Positions 38,273 through 48,983 of a stretch of DNA of 64,000 bases are shown piece by piece. The notes beneath the pieces were generated by a model. That model worked only from the letters and a program-made list of their open reading frames with translations, did not search any database and had not been told where the DNA came from. The position numbers and the translations under genes were made by a program. Every line of letters starts with the position of its first letter. Positions within the stretch are counted from its first letter, which is position 1. Source of the DNA: Sphingobacterium hungaricum (GTDB lineage Bacteria; Bacteroidota; Bacteroidia; Sphingobacteriales; Sphingobacteriaceae); NCBI RefSeq assembly GCF_015210005.1, contig NZ_MU158698.1, positions 372,001 through 436,000 on the forward strand, in the 5' to 3' direction.

Positions 38273-38620
38273 TCCCGCTTTTATCATTAATTCAGGATGA
38301 CCTTTCGGAACATCCTGAATAGCGGAGGCATATTTGTAATTTATATAAGCACTAGCGCAACGCGTGCGCTAGTGCCCTCTTGTACATTGCTCCGTAGGAG
38401 CAAAATATTTGTAGCAAATAATATAGTCTACAATCAGCGATCCGTAGGTTCGCAACAATTATTTGAAAACAATTTGTCAATTCGGTTGCGTACCTACGGC
38501 ACGCTTTTAATTCCAATCAATCATTCTACAAATATTCAGCCTCTACAAGGCTTTAAGATGTATTTTCTGCTGGCAATAAGTTGTTATTTATAAAACACAC
38601 GCGGAAAGCGTTCACTAGCA
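38273..38620. repeat. Hairpin-rich direct repeat, copy 2
   Basis: The second copy repeats all the elements of copy 1, including the inverted pair at 38442-38456 and 38485-38499. A 54-bp spacer of T-rich TTTGAATTTTTACTTTT units separates the copies. Few substitutions separate them, so the duplication is recent or kept similar by gene conversion. Confidence 0.85.
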
Positions 38621-38666
38621 TACCGATTTAAAATCCCGAATACTAGAGCGGATTGCCCTAAAAAAA

Positions 38667-38696
38667 ATGCGCTCGGAAAGTAAATTCCGAGCGCAT
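38667..38696 (-). terminator. Terminator of the RND efflux operon
   Basis: A perfect 12-bp stem (ATGCGCTCGGAA, 6-nt loop) is followed on the minus strand by seven T (38660-38666). Confidence 0.9.
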
Positions 38697-38719
38697 CTTT
38701 ATCGATATATTTTAGCGAG

Positions 38720-41700
38720 TTATCCCTTGTGAGAGACTTCTAATTCATCGACATAATGTTCGTTAGGAACATAGTCAGCTACCATTTCAGCTTCGTAATC
38801 GATTTTCTCTTTCTTACCGAAACGTCTAGTTAATCCATCAAAGATTGAATACACAACCGGAACGATTACTAAAGTAAGGAATAAAGAAGATAACAAACCT
38901 CCGATAATAACGATTGCTAAACCTCTGTTCATATCAGCACCTTCACCTGTTGCTAATGCAATAGGAACCATACCGATAACCATCGCAATCGTCGTCATTA
39001 AGATTGGACGAAGACGAGCGTGGTTGGCAGCGATCAATGCATCATGTGTATTATCACCAGCGTCTTTACGATGATTCGCAAAATCCACTAGTAAGATTGC
39101 ATTCTTACAAACCAAACCAATCAACATGATGATACCTAAGATGGTAAAGATGTTTAAAGTTGTATTTGTTAATGCCATCAATAATAATGCACCGATAAAT
39201 GACAACGGAACCGAGAAGATTACGATAAATGGCGTGATAAAACTATCGTATAAGGACACCATTACTAGGTAAACCAAGATAATCGATGCCAATAAGGCGA
39301 TACCTAAAGTACCAAATCCTTCTTCTTGACTCTCCATGTCACCACCCCAAATGTAGTTTACGCCTGGTTTTTGTTCCAACTTATCGAAGTTGGTACCCGT
39401 CCATTCAGTAGCAATGGTTGTTAATGGCTTACCAATAACCTGGGCCTGTACAGAAACCGATGGAGATTTATCACGACGTTCCAATAAGGTAGGACCCGAA
39501 CTGTATGATACATCAGCAAATTGAGACAATTTGACAACTTGTCCTTGGTTATTTTGACCAGTAGTTACAAATTCAAGGTTTTTAACATCGTCAATACTTG
39601 TTCTTCCAGCTTCCATAAAACGGATGTTGATATCATACTCATATTGACCAGCTCTAAACTTACCATCTGTGTTACCCGCAAAAGCTGTTTGCATTGTCAA
39701 ACCGACTGTAGATAAATTCAAGCCTAATTCAGCCATTTTATCACGGTCAACTTGCACGTTGATTTCAGGATTACCTTCTTCTGAGGTTAATTTTACTTCA
39801 GATGATCCTGGGATTTTGCGAAGTTCATCTGCTGCTTTATTTGCATATTCCATCGCCTCTTCCAAATCAGCACCTACAACCGTAAGCGTCAGTGGAGCTT
39901 GCTCTGGGCCCATCATTCCGACAGGAACCGATGTAATTTTGACACCTGGAACTTGATTCTCTAATTCGCGTTTTACTTTAGCGGCATAGACATTTGTACT
40001 TTCTTTTGATTCACGTTTCTCATGAAGAATAACTTGAATTTCGGATTTATATTTCGTTCCGGAAACACTACCCATTCCATCCGAAGATTGACCTACTGTC
40101 GTAATTAAACGCTCAACATCAGGAAGGTTTGTTAAGTATTGTTCAGCTTTTTGAGTTGCAAAATTCGTTGTCTCAATTGACGCATCTTTCGGCAATTCCA
40201 TCTGAATCATAAATTCGCCTTTATCCGATGCAGGGAAAAACTCCCCTCCGATAAATCCAAGACCTACTAAAGATAGCGAAGCGAAGAACATTACAATAAC
40301 CACTAACATCGTGATTACTTTGTTCCATCTGCTTTTCAAACTCCAAGTCAACAAATCCGAAATAGAGTGCGTAAACTTGTTTAATCCTGCTTCGAAACCA
40401 TGAACAATTTTTCCAAAAAATGAATTTGGATTCATGTGCTCTAATTTACCGAAACGAGAGAACAACCAAGGAACGACTGTAAACGATACAAGCAAGGAAA
40501 GCAAGGTGGCAATAATGACCGTGACACAGAATTGGGACAGGATATTTGCCGCCATACCCGAAGACATTGAAATCGGCAAGAACACAACCACAATTACTAA
40601 TGTAATCGCTGTAACCGTAAACCCAATTTCGGAAGCTCCATCATAGGCTGCACGAATCGCACTCTTACCCATTTCCATGTGTCGGTGAATATTCTCGATA
40701 ACAACGATCGCATCATCGACCAAAATACCAACCACCAATGAAAGTCCTAGCAAGGTCATTAAATTCAGGGTATAACCCATGAAATAAATACCGATAAAGG
40801 TAGCAATTAGGGATAATGGTATCGCAACCATTACAATCGCGGCATTTCTCAAACTATGTAAGAAGAACAACATGATTACACCTACCAATACAATCGCCAA
40901 GAATAAGTCAAAAATAACGTTACTTGCTGCTTTTAATGTATAATCTGATGTATCGTTCGCAATAAATACTTTAACCCCTTGAGATGAATAACCTTGCTCA
41001 ACTTCTGTGATCGATTGTTTAACCGCCTCACTCACCGCCACCGCATTTGCATCAGACTGCTTCATGATCTGCAAGAAAATTGTGCTCTGCTGATCTAGCC
41101 TTGAGATTTTTTCAACTTCTTTTTCACCATCTTGTACATCTGCAATGTCTGAAAGACGAATGCGCATGCCCGCAGGTGTCGTGATAGGAAGATTACGCAA
41201 TTGTTCGATTGACGTGAATTTACCTGCCAAACGAATCAATGTTTGGTTATCTCTAGTTTTTACGTTACCTGTAGGAAAGTCAAGATTTGAAGAAAGCAAT
41301 TCTTGCTGAACAGCTGAAACTCCCAATCCATAACCTTCTAATTTTTTAGGATCTAAACTTACTTCGATCTCACGCTCTTGTCCACCGATTAAATTAACCT
41401 GCGCAACACCATTCACACGAGAAAAGATAGGCTGAATCTGTTTGTCCAACAAATCGTACAATTCTTTTTCTGATACATTACTAGTGACACTCAATGTCAT
41501 AATAGGCATATCATCCAAAGAGAATTTCACCAAGGACGGATTATCTACATCCTCAGGAAGATCACTTAAAATGGCATTAATCTTTCGCTGGGCATCATTT
41601 AGCGCATAATTCGCGTCTGCACCATCGTTCAAATAAATCAATACCAAGGATAAACTTTCGTAGGATTTAGCTTCCAGCTTCTTTACGTTTTCTAAAGACG

Positions 41701-41914
41701 AAACCGCATCCTCTATTTTACGGGTCACCGTATTCTCGACCTCCGAAGGCGACGCTCCAGGGTAGACAGTCTGTACAGTTAAAATGTTGACCTCAAACTT
41801 TGGAATGAGCTCATAACTTAATAAACTGTAACTTAAAATCCCTCCTAAAGTCAATATAATAAACATTACAATGACTAAACTTGGTCTTTTAATGGATATT
41901 TCTGAAATTTTCAT
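38720..41914 (-). CDS. RND-type multidrug efflux permease (HAE1 family)
   Basis: A 1064-residue inner-membrane proton/drug antiporter of the AcrB type. Twelve membrane helices and two large periplasmic loops are seen. The proton relay aspartates are in 'GILVDDAIVVIENIHRHMEMGKSAIRAA' (TM4), and 'ARLRPILMTTIAMVIGMVPIALATGEGADMNRGLAIVIIGGLLSSLFLTL' is the typical C-terminal region. It is the last gene of the tetR-tolC-mfp-rnd operon and works with the adaptor and outer-membrane channel encoded upstream. Confidence 0.95.
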   Translation of the reverse strand: MKISEISIKRPSLVIVMFIILTLGGILSYSLLSYELIPKFEVNILTVQTVYPGASPSEVENTVTRKIEDAVSSLENVKKLEAKSYESLSLVLIYLNDGADANYALNDAQRKINAILSDLPEDVDNPSLVKFSLDDMPIMTLSVTSNVSEKELYDLLDKQIQPIFSRVNGVAQVNLIGGQEREIEVSLDPKKLEGYGLGVSAVQQELLSSNLDFPTGNVKTRDNQTLIRLAGKFTSIEQLRNLPITTPAGMRIRLSDIADVQDGEKEVEKISRLDQQSTIFLQIMKQSDANAVAVSEAVKQSITEVEQGYSSQGVKVFIANDTSDYTLKAASNVIFDLFLAIVLVGVIMLFFLHSLRNAAIVMVAIPLSLIATFIGIYFMGYTLNLMTLLGLSLVVGILVDDAIVVIENIHRHMEMGKSAIRAAYDGASEIGFTVTAITLVIVVVFLPISMSSGMAANILSQFCVTVIIATLLSLLVSFTVVPWLFSRFGKLEHMNPNSFFGKIVHGFEAGLNKFTHSISDLLTWSLKSRWNKVITMLVVIVMFFASLSLVGLGFIGGEFFPASDKGEFMIQMELPKDASIETTNFATQKAEQYLTNLPDVERLITTVGQSSDGMGSVSGTKYKSEIQVILHEKRESKESTNVYAAKVKRELENQVPGVKITSVPVGMMGPEQAPLTLTVVGADLEEAMEYANKAADELRKIPGSSEVKLTSEEGNPEINVQVDRDKMAELGLNLSTVGLTMQTAFAGNTDGKFRAGQYEYDINIRFMEAGRTSIDDVKNLEFVTTGQNNQGQVVKLSQFADVSYSSGPTLLERRDKSPSVSVQAQVIGKPLTTIATEWTGTNFDKLEQKPGVNYIWGGDMESQEEGFGTLGIALLASIILVYLVMVSLYDSFITPFIVIFSVPLSFIGALLLMALTNTTLNIFTILGIIMLIGLVCKNAILLVDFANHRKDAGDNTHDALIAANHARLRPILMTTIAMVIGMVPIALATGEGADMNRGLAIVIIGGLLSSLFLTLVIVPVVYSIFDGLTRRFGKKEKIDYEAEMVADYVPNEHYVDELEVSHKG

Positions 41915-41937
41915 TTACGCTTCTAATTAGTGTGTAA

Positions 41938-42999
41938 TTATTTAATTGCACTCACTTTTGTACCATCCAATAAGTTAATCTGACCTGATGTGATCACCTT
42001 GTCACCAGCTTTTAAGCCTCCTAACACTTCGATATCATTTCCGAAATTACGTCCAGATGTGATTTTTACCATTTTAGCTGTGCTATCTTGTTGCATCACA
42101 AAAACTGTATTCGAACTTACACTACCCACAAATGCATTGCGTGGAACGACTAACGCATTGATATTTGCGTTCTCTCCAAAAGATGCAGTTCCGTACATAC
42201 CGGCTCTCAACAAATTGTCTGAGGTATTTTTAACTTCAATTTCAACTGGGAAATTTAAGCTTCCATCCGCTTTAGGCGCAATAAATGTAATGCGTCCAGT
42301 GAAACTTTTATCAGGGTAGACACTTACGTTAATCGCGATTTGATTGCCAACTTTTAAAGCCGCAACATTTTTCTCATCAACGTTTACGCGTAATTTTAAA
42401 GTGGATACATTCACGATATCGAAAGCTGGCGTTCCTGGAGAAACATAAGTTCCTGGCTCAATTTTACGAGAATTAACGATACCCGAAACCAATGAACGGA
42501 TCGTAATATCTCCAGCATTTAATTTTGAACTTTTCAATGCATTTTTAGCATTCTCGAATCTCAATTTCGCTTGGTCAACTTGTTGCTGTGTTACACCTCC
42601 AGAAGAAAATGCACTTTCAAATCGTTTAACTTCAGCTTCTGCATTGTTGTATTCTGCTTGCGAGTTTGCAACAGTTACATTTAATTTATCACCTTCTACA
42701 ATTGCTAAAGTCTGTCCTGCGCTCACGCGAGAACCCTCATCAACTAGTACACGAGTAACTTTACCAGATGCCTCAGCAGATACAGTCACCTCTTGAGCAG
42801 GAATAAATGTTCCATTAGCAATGTATTGCAAATTGACATCTTGTTGCTTAACAGTATCTAATTGAACCAAAACCGAAGCATTGCGCTGCGCAACAACTTG
42901 AACTTCAGCTTCGTTTTTAGCTTTATTTTTTGTTAGGACATAATAGATACCCCCTAATGCGGCAACAATAATAATGATTGTTATAATCGTACGTTTCAT
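41938..42999 (-). CDS. RND efflux periplasmic adaptor subunit
   Basis: A 353-residue membrane fusion protein anchored by an N-terminal helix (4-22). A barrel-sandwich hybrid ('VSAEASGKVTRVLVDEGSRVSAGQTLAIVEGDKL' and 'IRSLVSGIVNSRKIEPGTYVSPGTPAFDIVN') flanks a helical hairpin (about 105-150), and beta-barrel and MPD domains follow. It joins the permease to the TolC-like channel. The spacing to the neighbours is 12-23 bp. Confidence 0.94.
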   Translation of the reverse strand: MKRTIITIIIIVAALGGIYYVLTKNKAKNEAEVQVVAQRNASVLVQLDTVKQQDVNLQYIANGTFIPAQEVTVSAEASGKVTRVLVDEGSRVSAGQTLAIVEGDKLNVTVANSQAEYNNAEAEVKRFESAFSSGGVTQQQVDQAKLRFENAKNALKSSKLNAGDITIRSLVSGIVNSRKIEPGTYVSPGTPAFDIVNVSTLKLRVNVDEKNVAALKVGNQIAINVSVYPDKSFTGRITFIAPKADGSLNFPVEIEVKNTSDNLLRAGMYGTASFGENANINALVVPRNAFVGSVSSNTVFVMQQDSTAKMVKITSGRNFGNDIEVLGGLKAGDKVITSGQINLLDGTKVSAIK

Positions 43000-43012
43000 T
43001 TTTTATAGTTAA

Positions 43013-44356
43013 TTATTCGTTTACTAATGATTTTAAATTTCCGTTTGCTTTGATTAATTGAATTTCAGCTACTTTGTAATTCAATAATGAGGTGGTGTAA
43101 TTATTTTGAGCATCTGCATAAGCTGTTTCTGCTTCCAATAATTCAGTTAATGTAGCTAATCCATTGCGGTAGTTGTTTCTTGTATTCTCCAAAACATCTT
43201 CCGCTAACCCCACATTTTCCTCGTTGCTATTGATGACCAATAGACTATTTTTGATTTGAGCCTTTGCGTTTTCGTTAGCAAGATTTAACCCCAATTTCGT
43301 ATCTTCTATATCAACCGCAGCTTTTCTGATTTCAATGTCTGCCTGACGGATTTTAGATCTAGTCGCACCACCGGTGAAAATAGGGATAGTCAAGTTCAAA
43401 CCTACTGAAGAGAAGTTCGACCAAATGTAACCGCTATTTCCAAAAGTTGGAAAAATGTTACCGTTACTTAAATTCCCAAGGTTTCCAGAGATTGACAAGG
43501 ATGGATAATAAGCAGCCATCATCGATTTTTTATTTAATTTCAGCAACTCCGTTTGTGTATTAAGAGCCAATATCTCAGTTCTGTTATTTACATCATTTGT
43601 TTCAAGCGTAGAATTCAGATTCACATTAAATGTTTCTTTTGGCAATTCAATATCCGTGCGGATATCCATTCCGATCGCAAATTTCAATGCATTTTCTTGA
43701 ATTTCTAATGCATTCACCAATTGCTGTTTCTGTGATTCTAAATTGTTGACTGCAACTGTTGTACGGTCTAAATCAATTTTCTTTCCTAAACCAGCTTTTA
43801 CCAAACCTTCAATTACACCTCTAGTCTTTTTAGTATTATCTAGATTGCTCTGCAATGTTTTCAATTGCTGCTGTGTCTGAAAAACTTCGTAATAAGAGTT
43901 CGCGACCTTCTCAATTAACAGTTCTTCTGTCAATGTATTGTTGATCATATAAAACTCGCGTGTAGTTTTCGCCGCTTTCAAACCAGTAAATAAAGCCTGA
44001 TTAAAAATTTGTTGCGAAACGGACGCTGTAGCGTTTGTACCCCATTTTTGTCCAAAAGCAACCATTTCAATCTGACTAGGACCTCCAGAAAAAGCACCTA
44101 CATCTATCGGACTTTTTTGAAGAATCGGATTGTAATTAAGAGATGCTGTAGCACTCAATTGAGGCAATGCTCCGGCGCGAACTTCATCGATCTGGTATTC
44201 CGCATTCTCAATATCCAATGCAGATTTTTTTGCATCCGCTTTGTTTTTTAACGCAAAAGTGATTGCTTCTTGCAGGGTTAGCTCTTCTTGAGCGAACAAG
44301 GGGTTTGCCATTACAATACTGCAAGCTAGTATTGCAAATAACTTTAATTTATTCAT
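43013..44356 (-). CDS. TolC-family outer-membrane efflux channel
   Basis: A 447-residue outer membrane factor with a signal peptide cleaved near 'NPLFAQEELTLQEA'. It has the two-fold TolC repeat with long coiled-coil helices; 'LTLQEAITFALKNKADAKKSALDIENAEYQIDEVRAGALPQLSATASLNY' and 'NYRNGLATLTELLEAETAYADAQNNYTTSLLNYKVAEIQLIKANGNL' are the family's signature segments. It forms the exit duct of the tripartite pump. Confidence 0.94.
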   Translation of the reverse strand: MNKLKLFAILACSIVMANPLFAQEELTLQEAITFALKNKADAKKSALDIENAEYQIDEVRAGALPQLSATASLNYNPILQKSPIDVGAFSGGPSQIEMVAFGQKWGTNATASVSQQIFNQALFTGLKAAKTTREFYMINNTLTEELLIEKVANSYYEVFQTQQQLKTLQSNLDNTKKTRGVIEGLVKAGLGKKIDLDRTTVAVNNLESQKQQLVNALEIQENALKFAIGMDIRTDIELPKETFNVNLNSTLETNDVNNRTEILALNTQTELLKLNKKSMMAAYYPSLSISGNLGNLSNGNIFPTFGNSGYIWSNFSSVGLNLTIPIFTGGATRSKIRQADIEIRKAAVDIEDTKLGLNLANENAKAQIKNSLLVINSNEENVGLAEDVLENTRNNYRNGLATLTELLEAETAYADAQNNYTTSLLNYKVAEIQLIKANGNLKSLVNE

Positions 44357-44372
44357 TTGTTTGTATATAGTC

Positions 44373-44975
44373 TTATTTGTGTATTATTTTATCTTCAAAA
44401 ATAAATTGGGTTGCTCTTTTTTGACTTTCGAGAATCAAATCGATTTTGTCGTAGTCCGGCAAACAGTTAATAATATTTGAAATATTTTCTTTTAAAGCCA
44501 AACCTTTCATAATATCAATATAAAGTTCGGCAGCCTCATCAATGTTGCTGAATTTCACTTCGCCCATGCTTTCTGCCTTTTCAAAAAGACCTCTAAGCTC
44601 GGTACAATCTCTGCATTTCATGTCCTCGATGATTTCATCCAATTGTAGATCTTTGATCCAATCTAGATTTTCAGCAAGGTGCAGCATGTAGTATTTCTTA
44701 ATGACTTTGCAGCGATGCTCTATAATGTCAAATAGCGTTCCTAAAAAATCTCCTTTGAAATTTTCAATGATTTTTATTTGCCCGTCTATCATCTCATTAC
44801 CAATGTATAAGATAACATCAGCAATTAGCTTCGCTTTATCGGCATAATAGTAATACAGATTCCCCTTCGTAATATTCAAGTCCTCGGCAATCTCGTTCAT
44901 GGTCGTTTTACTGAAACCAAAACGGGAGAATCTTAGCAAAGCAACTTCAATAATCTTTTCTTTATTTAAACTCAT
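44373..44975 (-). CDS. TetR/AcrR family transcriptional regulator
   Basis: A 200-residue TetR-type regulator: the HTH is in 'IIEVALLRFSRFGFSKTTMNEIAEDLNITKGNLYYYYADKAKLI' (about 8-52), and the C-terminal ligand domain carries a few cysteines ('DMKCRDCTELRG'). As first gene of the efflux operon it probably represses itself and the pump until an inducer binds. The operator was not identified. Confidence 0.93.
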   Translation of the reverse strand: MSLNKEKIIEVALLRFSRFGFSKTTMNEIAEDLNITKGNLYYYYADKAKLIADVILYIGNEMIDGQIKIIENFKGDFLGTLFDIIEHRCKVIKKYYMLHLAENLDWIKDLQLDEIIEDMKCRDCTELRGLFEKAESMGEVKFSNIDEAAELYIDIMKGLALKENISNIINCLPDYDKIDLILESQKRATQFIFEDKIIHK

Positions 44976-45021
44976 CTCGTATTATCAAAATCTTAATTAT
45001 TGACTTTTTCTAAATTTTGTT

Positions 45022-45029
45022 CAAAAGTA
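45022..45029 (-). promoter_or_regulatory. -7 promoter element for the efflux operon
   Basis: TACTTTTG matches TAnnTTTG, 46 nt before the tetR ATG. Confidence 0.45.
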
Positions 45030-45125
45030 TAAAAAGAAAACTAGATTGCCTTATCGTTTTTGAAAAAAACAATAGATTATTGACAATTTGATGACCTGCA
45101 GTAGTGAATGCTTTTAATCTGTAGC

Positions 45126-45788
45126 TTATTCTTGACTGAATAGCTTGGCGAATTTGCGCTTATCAAACTTATACAATCGAGCCGCACGATAGGAAACATG
45201 CTGTTGCACTTCGTTCAATTCTTTTAAATAGCCCAAATTCATAATCTTTTTGCGGAAGTTCCTTTTATCAAGCTTCTTGCGCAAGATTTCTTCATAGACC
45301 TGTTGGAGCTGGGTCAATGTAAATTTGTCGGGCAGCAATTCGAATGGAGCGGTGGAATAGGAAATGGATCTTTTTAATTTATCCAGACTTAAGTTAATGA
45401 TTTCTTGATGGTCAAAAGCCAATTCTGGCAATTCTGAAACAGAAAACCAGTTCGCCTGTCGCATATAATCCGTCACAGGCTTGACCTTATTTTTTACATC
45501 ATCAAAACGGATAAGCGTGGTGTACGCTACGGTCAAAATACGTCCTTCCGGATGTCTTTTCACACCTGCAAATGCTGCGAGCTGTTCCATAAAAATGTCT
45601 TTCAGGCCAGTCATTTCATACGAAATACGCGCAACTGCATCTTCCATTTCTTCGTACTTATTGACAAAAAAACCAGGCAGTGCCCACCAACCACTGTATG
45701 GTGATTCGTTTCGTTCAGTCAGAAGCACTTTTAATTGCCCTTCATGAAAACTATAAATAACGCAGTCGATCGTAAAATGTGTATGCAA
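45126..45788 (-). CDS. NrtR-like Nudix-domain transcriptional regulator
   Basis: The 220-residue protein has an N-terminal Nudix domain (about 5-140) and a C-terminal winged-helix region (about 145-220, 'FTLTQLQQVYEEILRKKLDKRNFRKKIMNLGYL'), the layout of NrtR regulators. The Nudix box is degenerate: 'ARISYEMTGL' stands where RELxEExG is expected, so hydrolysis is unlikely and the domain probably senses a nucleotide-sugar or phosphorylated metabolite. The listed start is TTG at 45788; the frame stays open to 45836 without ATG or GTG, so the true N terminus is uncertain. It diverges from pfkA and likely controls it. Confidence 0.82.
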   Translation of the reverse strand: MHTHFTIDCVIYSFHEGQLKVLLTERNESPYSGWWALPGFFVNKYEEMEDAVARISYEMTGLKDIFMEQLAAFAGVKRHPEGRILTVAYTTLIRFDDVKNKVKPVTDYMRQANWFSVSELPELAFDHQEIINLSLDKLKRSISYSTAPFELLPDKFTLTQLQQVYEEILRKKLDKRNFRKKIMNLGYLKELNEVQQHVSYRAARLYKFDKRKFAKLFSQE

Positions 45789-45868
45789 ACGCTTTAATTT
45801 AGTAAACTTTCTGTAACAATTATCATTAAAATATTGTTAAGAATCAAGAAAAACGCAAAAAAATTTAA

Positions 45869-45889
45869 TAGTGTAATATTTACACACTA
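45869..45889. promoter_or_regulatory. Candidate operator palindrome between the Nudix regulator and pfkA
   Basis: GTGTAA-TAT-TTACAC at 45871-45885 is a perfect 6-bp inverted repeat, extendable with flanking TA/AC-ACTA. It lies 35 bp before the pfkA start in the divergent region, where an NrtR-like dimer would bind. Confidence 0.55.
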
Positions 45890-45919
45890 TATTCGTATTT
45901 CTAAATATGATATAATCGA

Positions 45920-46903
45920 ATGATAGAAATAAAAAATATAGGCGTTTTCACATCAGGAGGAGATGCTCCGGGCATGAATGCTGCCATCCGTGCTGTAGTT
46001 CGTACAGCATTATTTAATGAAAAAAAAATAACAGCAATTTATCAAGGATACCAAGGCATGATTGAAGGCAATTTCTGCGAAATGCAAAGCAGATCGGTCA
46101 GCTCAATTATTCAAAAAGGCGGTACAATCCTTAAATCAGCAAGATGTTTAGAATTTAAAACCAAAGAAGGCCGTCAAACAGCTTTTGAAAACTTGCAAAA
46201 AGAAGGCATCGACGCTTTAGTGGCGATCGGTGGCGACGGAACTTTTACTGGCGCTAACTTATTCTCGTTAGAATACGGAATCCCTGTTGTATGTATCCCC
46301 GGAACAATTGACAATGATTTGAATGGGTCGGATTATACCTTGGGTTACGATACGGCGAATAATACGGTAATCGAAGCAATTGATAAAATCAAAGACACGG
46401 CTGCCTCGCATAGCCGTTTGTTTTTTGTGGAAGTGATGGGTCGCGATTCAGGATGCATTGCCTTAAATGCAGGTGTGGCATCAGGTGCTGAAGCGATTTT
46501 ATTGCCTGAAAAAGACACTGCAATCTCGGAATTGATCGACATGTTGGAAACGGCAGCGGACAAAAACAAATCGTCGACGATTGTAATTGTTGCAGAAGGA
46601 GATAAAAATGGTGGCGCGTATAATGTGGAAAAGCATGTCAAGCAAAAATTTGATTATTATGACACAAAAGTTAGTATCTTAGGGCATCTTCAACGCGGTG
46701 GTTCTCCTAGTAGTTTTGATCGTGTTCTTGCAACCAAGATGGGCTATCATGCTGTTCAGGAATTATTGAAAGGAAGCACACGAGTAACAATTGGAATCCG
46801 AGGAAATAAAATCGTAACCACTCCTTTAGAAGAAGCATTAAATAAAAGCGAATTTAAGCTAGATGAAGATTTAGTTAAAATTGCGCAAGTAATGAATATT
46901 TAA
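45920..46903 (+). CDS. pfkA: 6-phosphofructokinase (ATP-dependent)
   Basis: PfkA phosphorylates fructose-6-phosphate in glycolysis. The 327-residue protein has 'TSGGDAPGMNAAIRAVVRTA' (11-30), G104-G-D-G-T for ATP, and P127-G-T-I-D131-N-D with the catalytic Asp; 'VEVMGRDSGCIALNAGVASGAEAILLPE' and 'LGHLQRGGSPSSFDRVLATKMG' complete the family pattern. The glycine of GGDGT fits ATP rather than pyrophosphate use. It starts a three-gene operon with a BadF-type kinase and gapA. Confidence 0.96.
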   Translation: MIEIKNIGVFTSGGDAPGMNAAIRAVVRTALFNEKKITAIYQGYQGMIEGNFCEMQSRSVSSIIQKGGTILKSARCLEFKTKEGRQTAFENLQKEGIDALVAIGGDGTFTGANLFSLEYGIPVVCIPGTIDNDLNGSDYTLGYDTANNTVIEAIDKIKDTAASHSRLFFVEVMGRDSGCIALNAGVASGAEAILLPEKDTAISELIDMLETAADKNKSSTIVIVAEGDKNGGAYNVEKHVKQKFDYYDTKVSILGHLQRGGSPSSFDRVLATKMGYHAVQELLKGSTRVTIGIRGNKIVTTPLEEALNKSEFKLDEDLVKIAQVMNI

Positions 46904-46911
46904 GTATAGAC

Positions 46912-48764
<1,853 letters not shown>

Positions 48765-48769
48765 TATTT

Positions 48770-48925
48770 AGTAGTTAGTATATAGTATTTAGATACGTGG
48801 GTTAATTTCTAACAACTCAAATCTCATATCTAACGTCTTAATAGTAGTTAGTATTTAGATGTAGAGGATGATTGTAGATATCTCATATCTAACATCTCAA
48901 ATCTCATATCTATAACCTAACAGCT
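48770..48925. repeat. Low-complexity dispersed repeat between gapA and mnmA
   Basis: The segment is built from TAGTAGTTAGTATTTAGA and ATCTCATATCTAACATCTCA units, each used twice or more with small changes. It sits between two convergent genes. Similar words occur at about 37.65 kb in the opposite orientation. No gene is seen. Confidence 0.7.
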
Positions 48926-48934
48926 CAAAACAAA

Positions 48935-48964
48935 AAAAGGGAGAAAATTAATTTTCTCCCTTTT
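48935..48964. terminator. Bidirectional terminator between gapA and mnmA
   Basis: A perfect 30-bp palindrome (arm AAAAGGGAGAAAATT) is followed by T on the plus strand and preceded by A, giving T on the minus strand. Confidence 0.85.
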
Positions 48965-48983
48965 CTGTATACCTAAGTTTTCT

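Noticed and set aside
37890..38593. Open frames of 74-98 codons inside the 38-kb repeats
   Set aside because: Two of them are translations of the same repeat copy, with no start signals and with hairpins throughout; no sign of protein selection.
37871..38620. CRISPR array
   Set aside because: Only two long copies with no short regular repeats and spacers, and no cas genes in the window.
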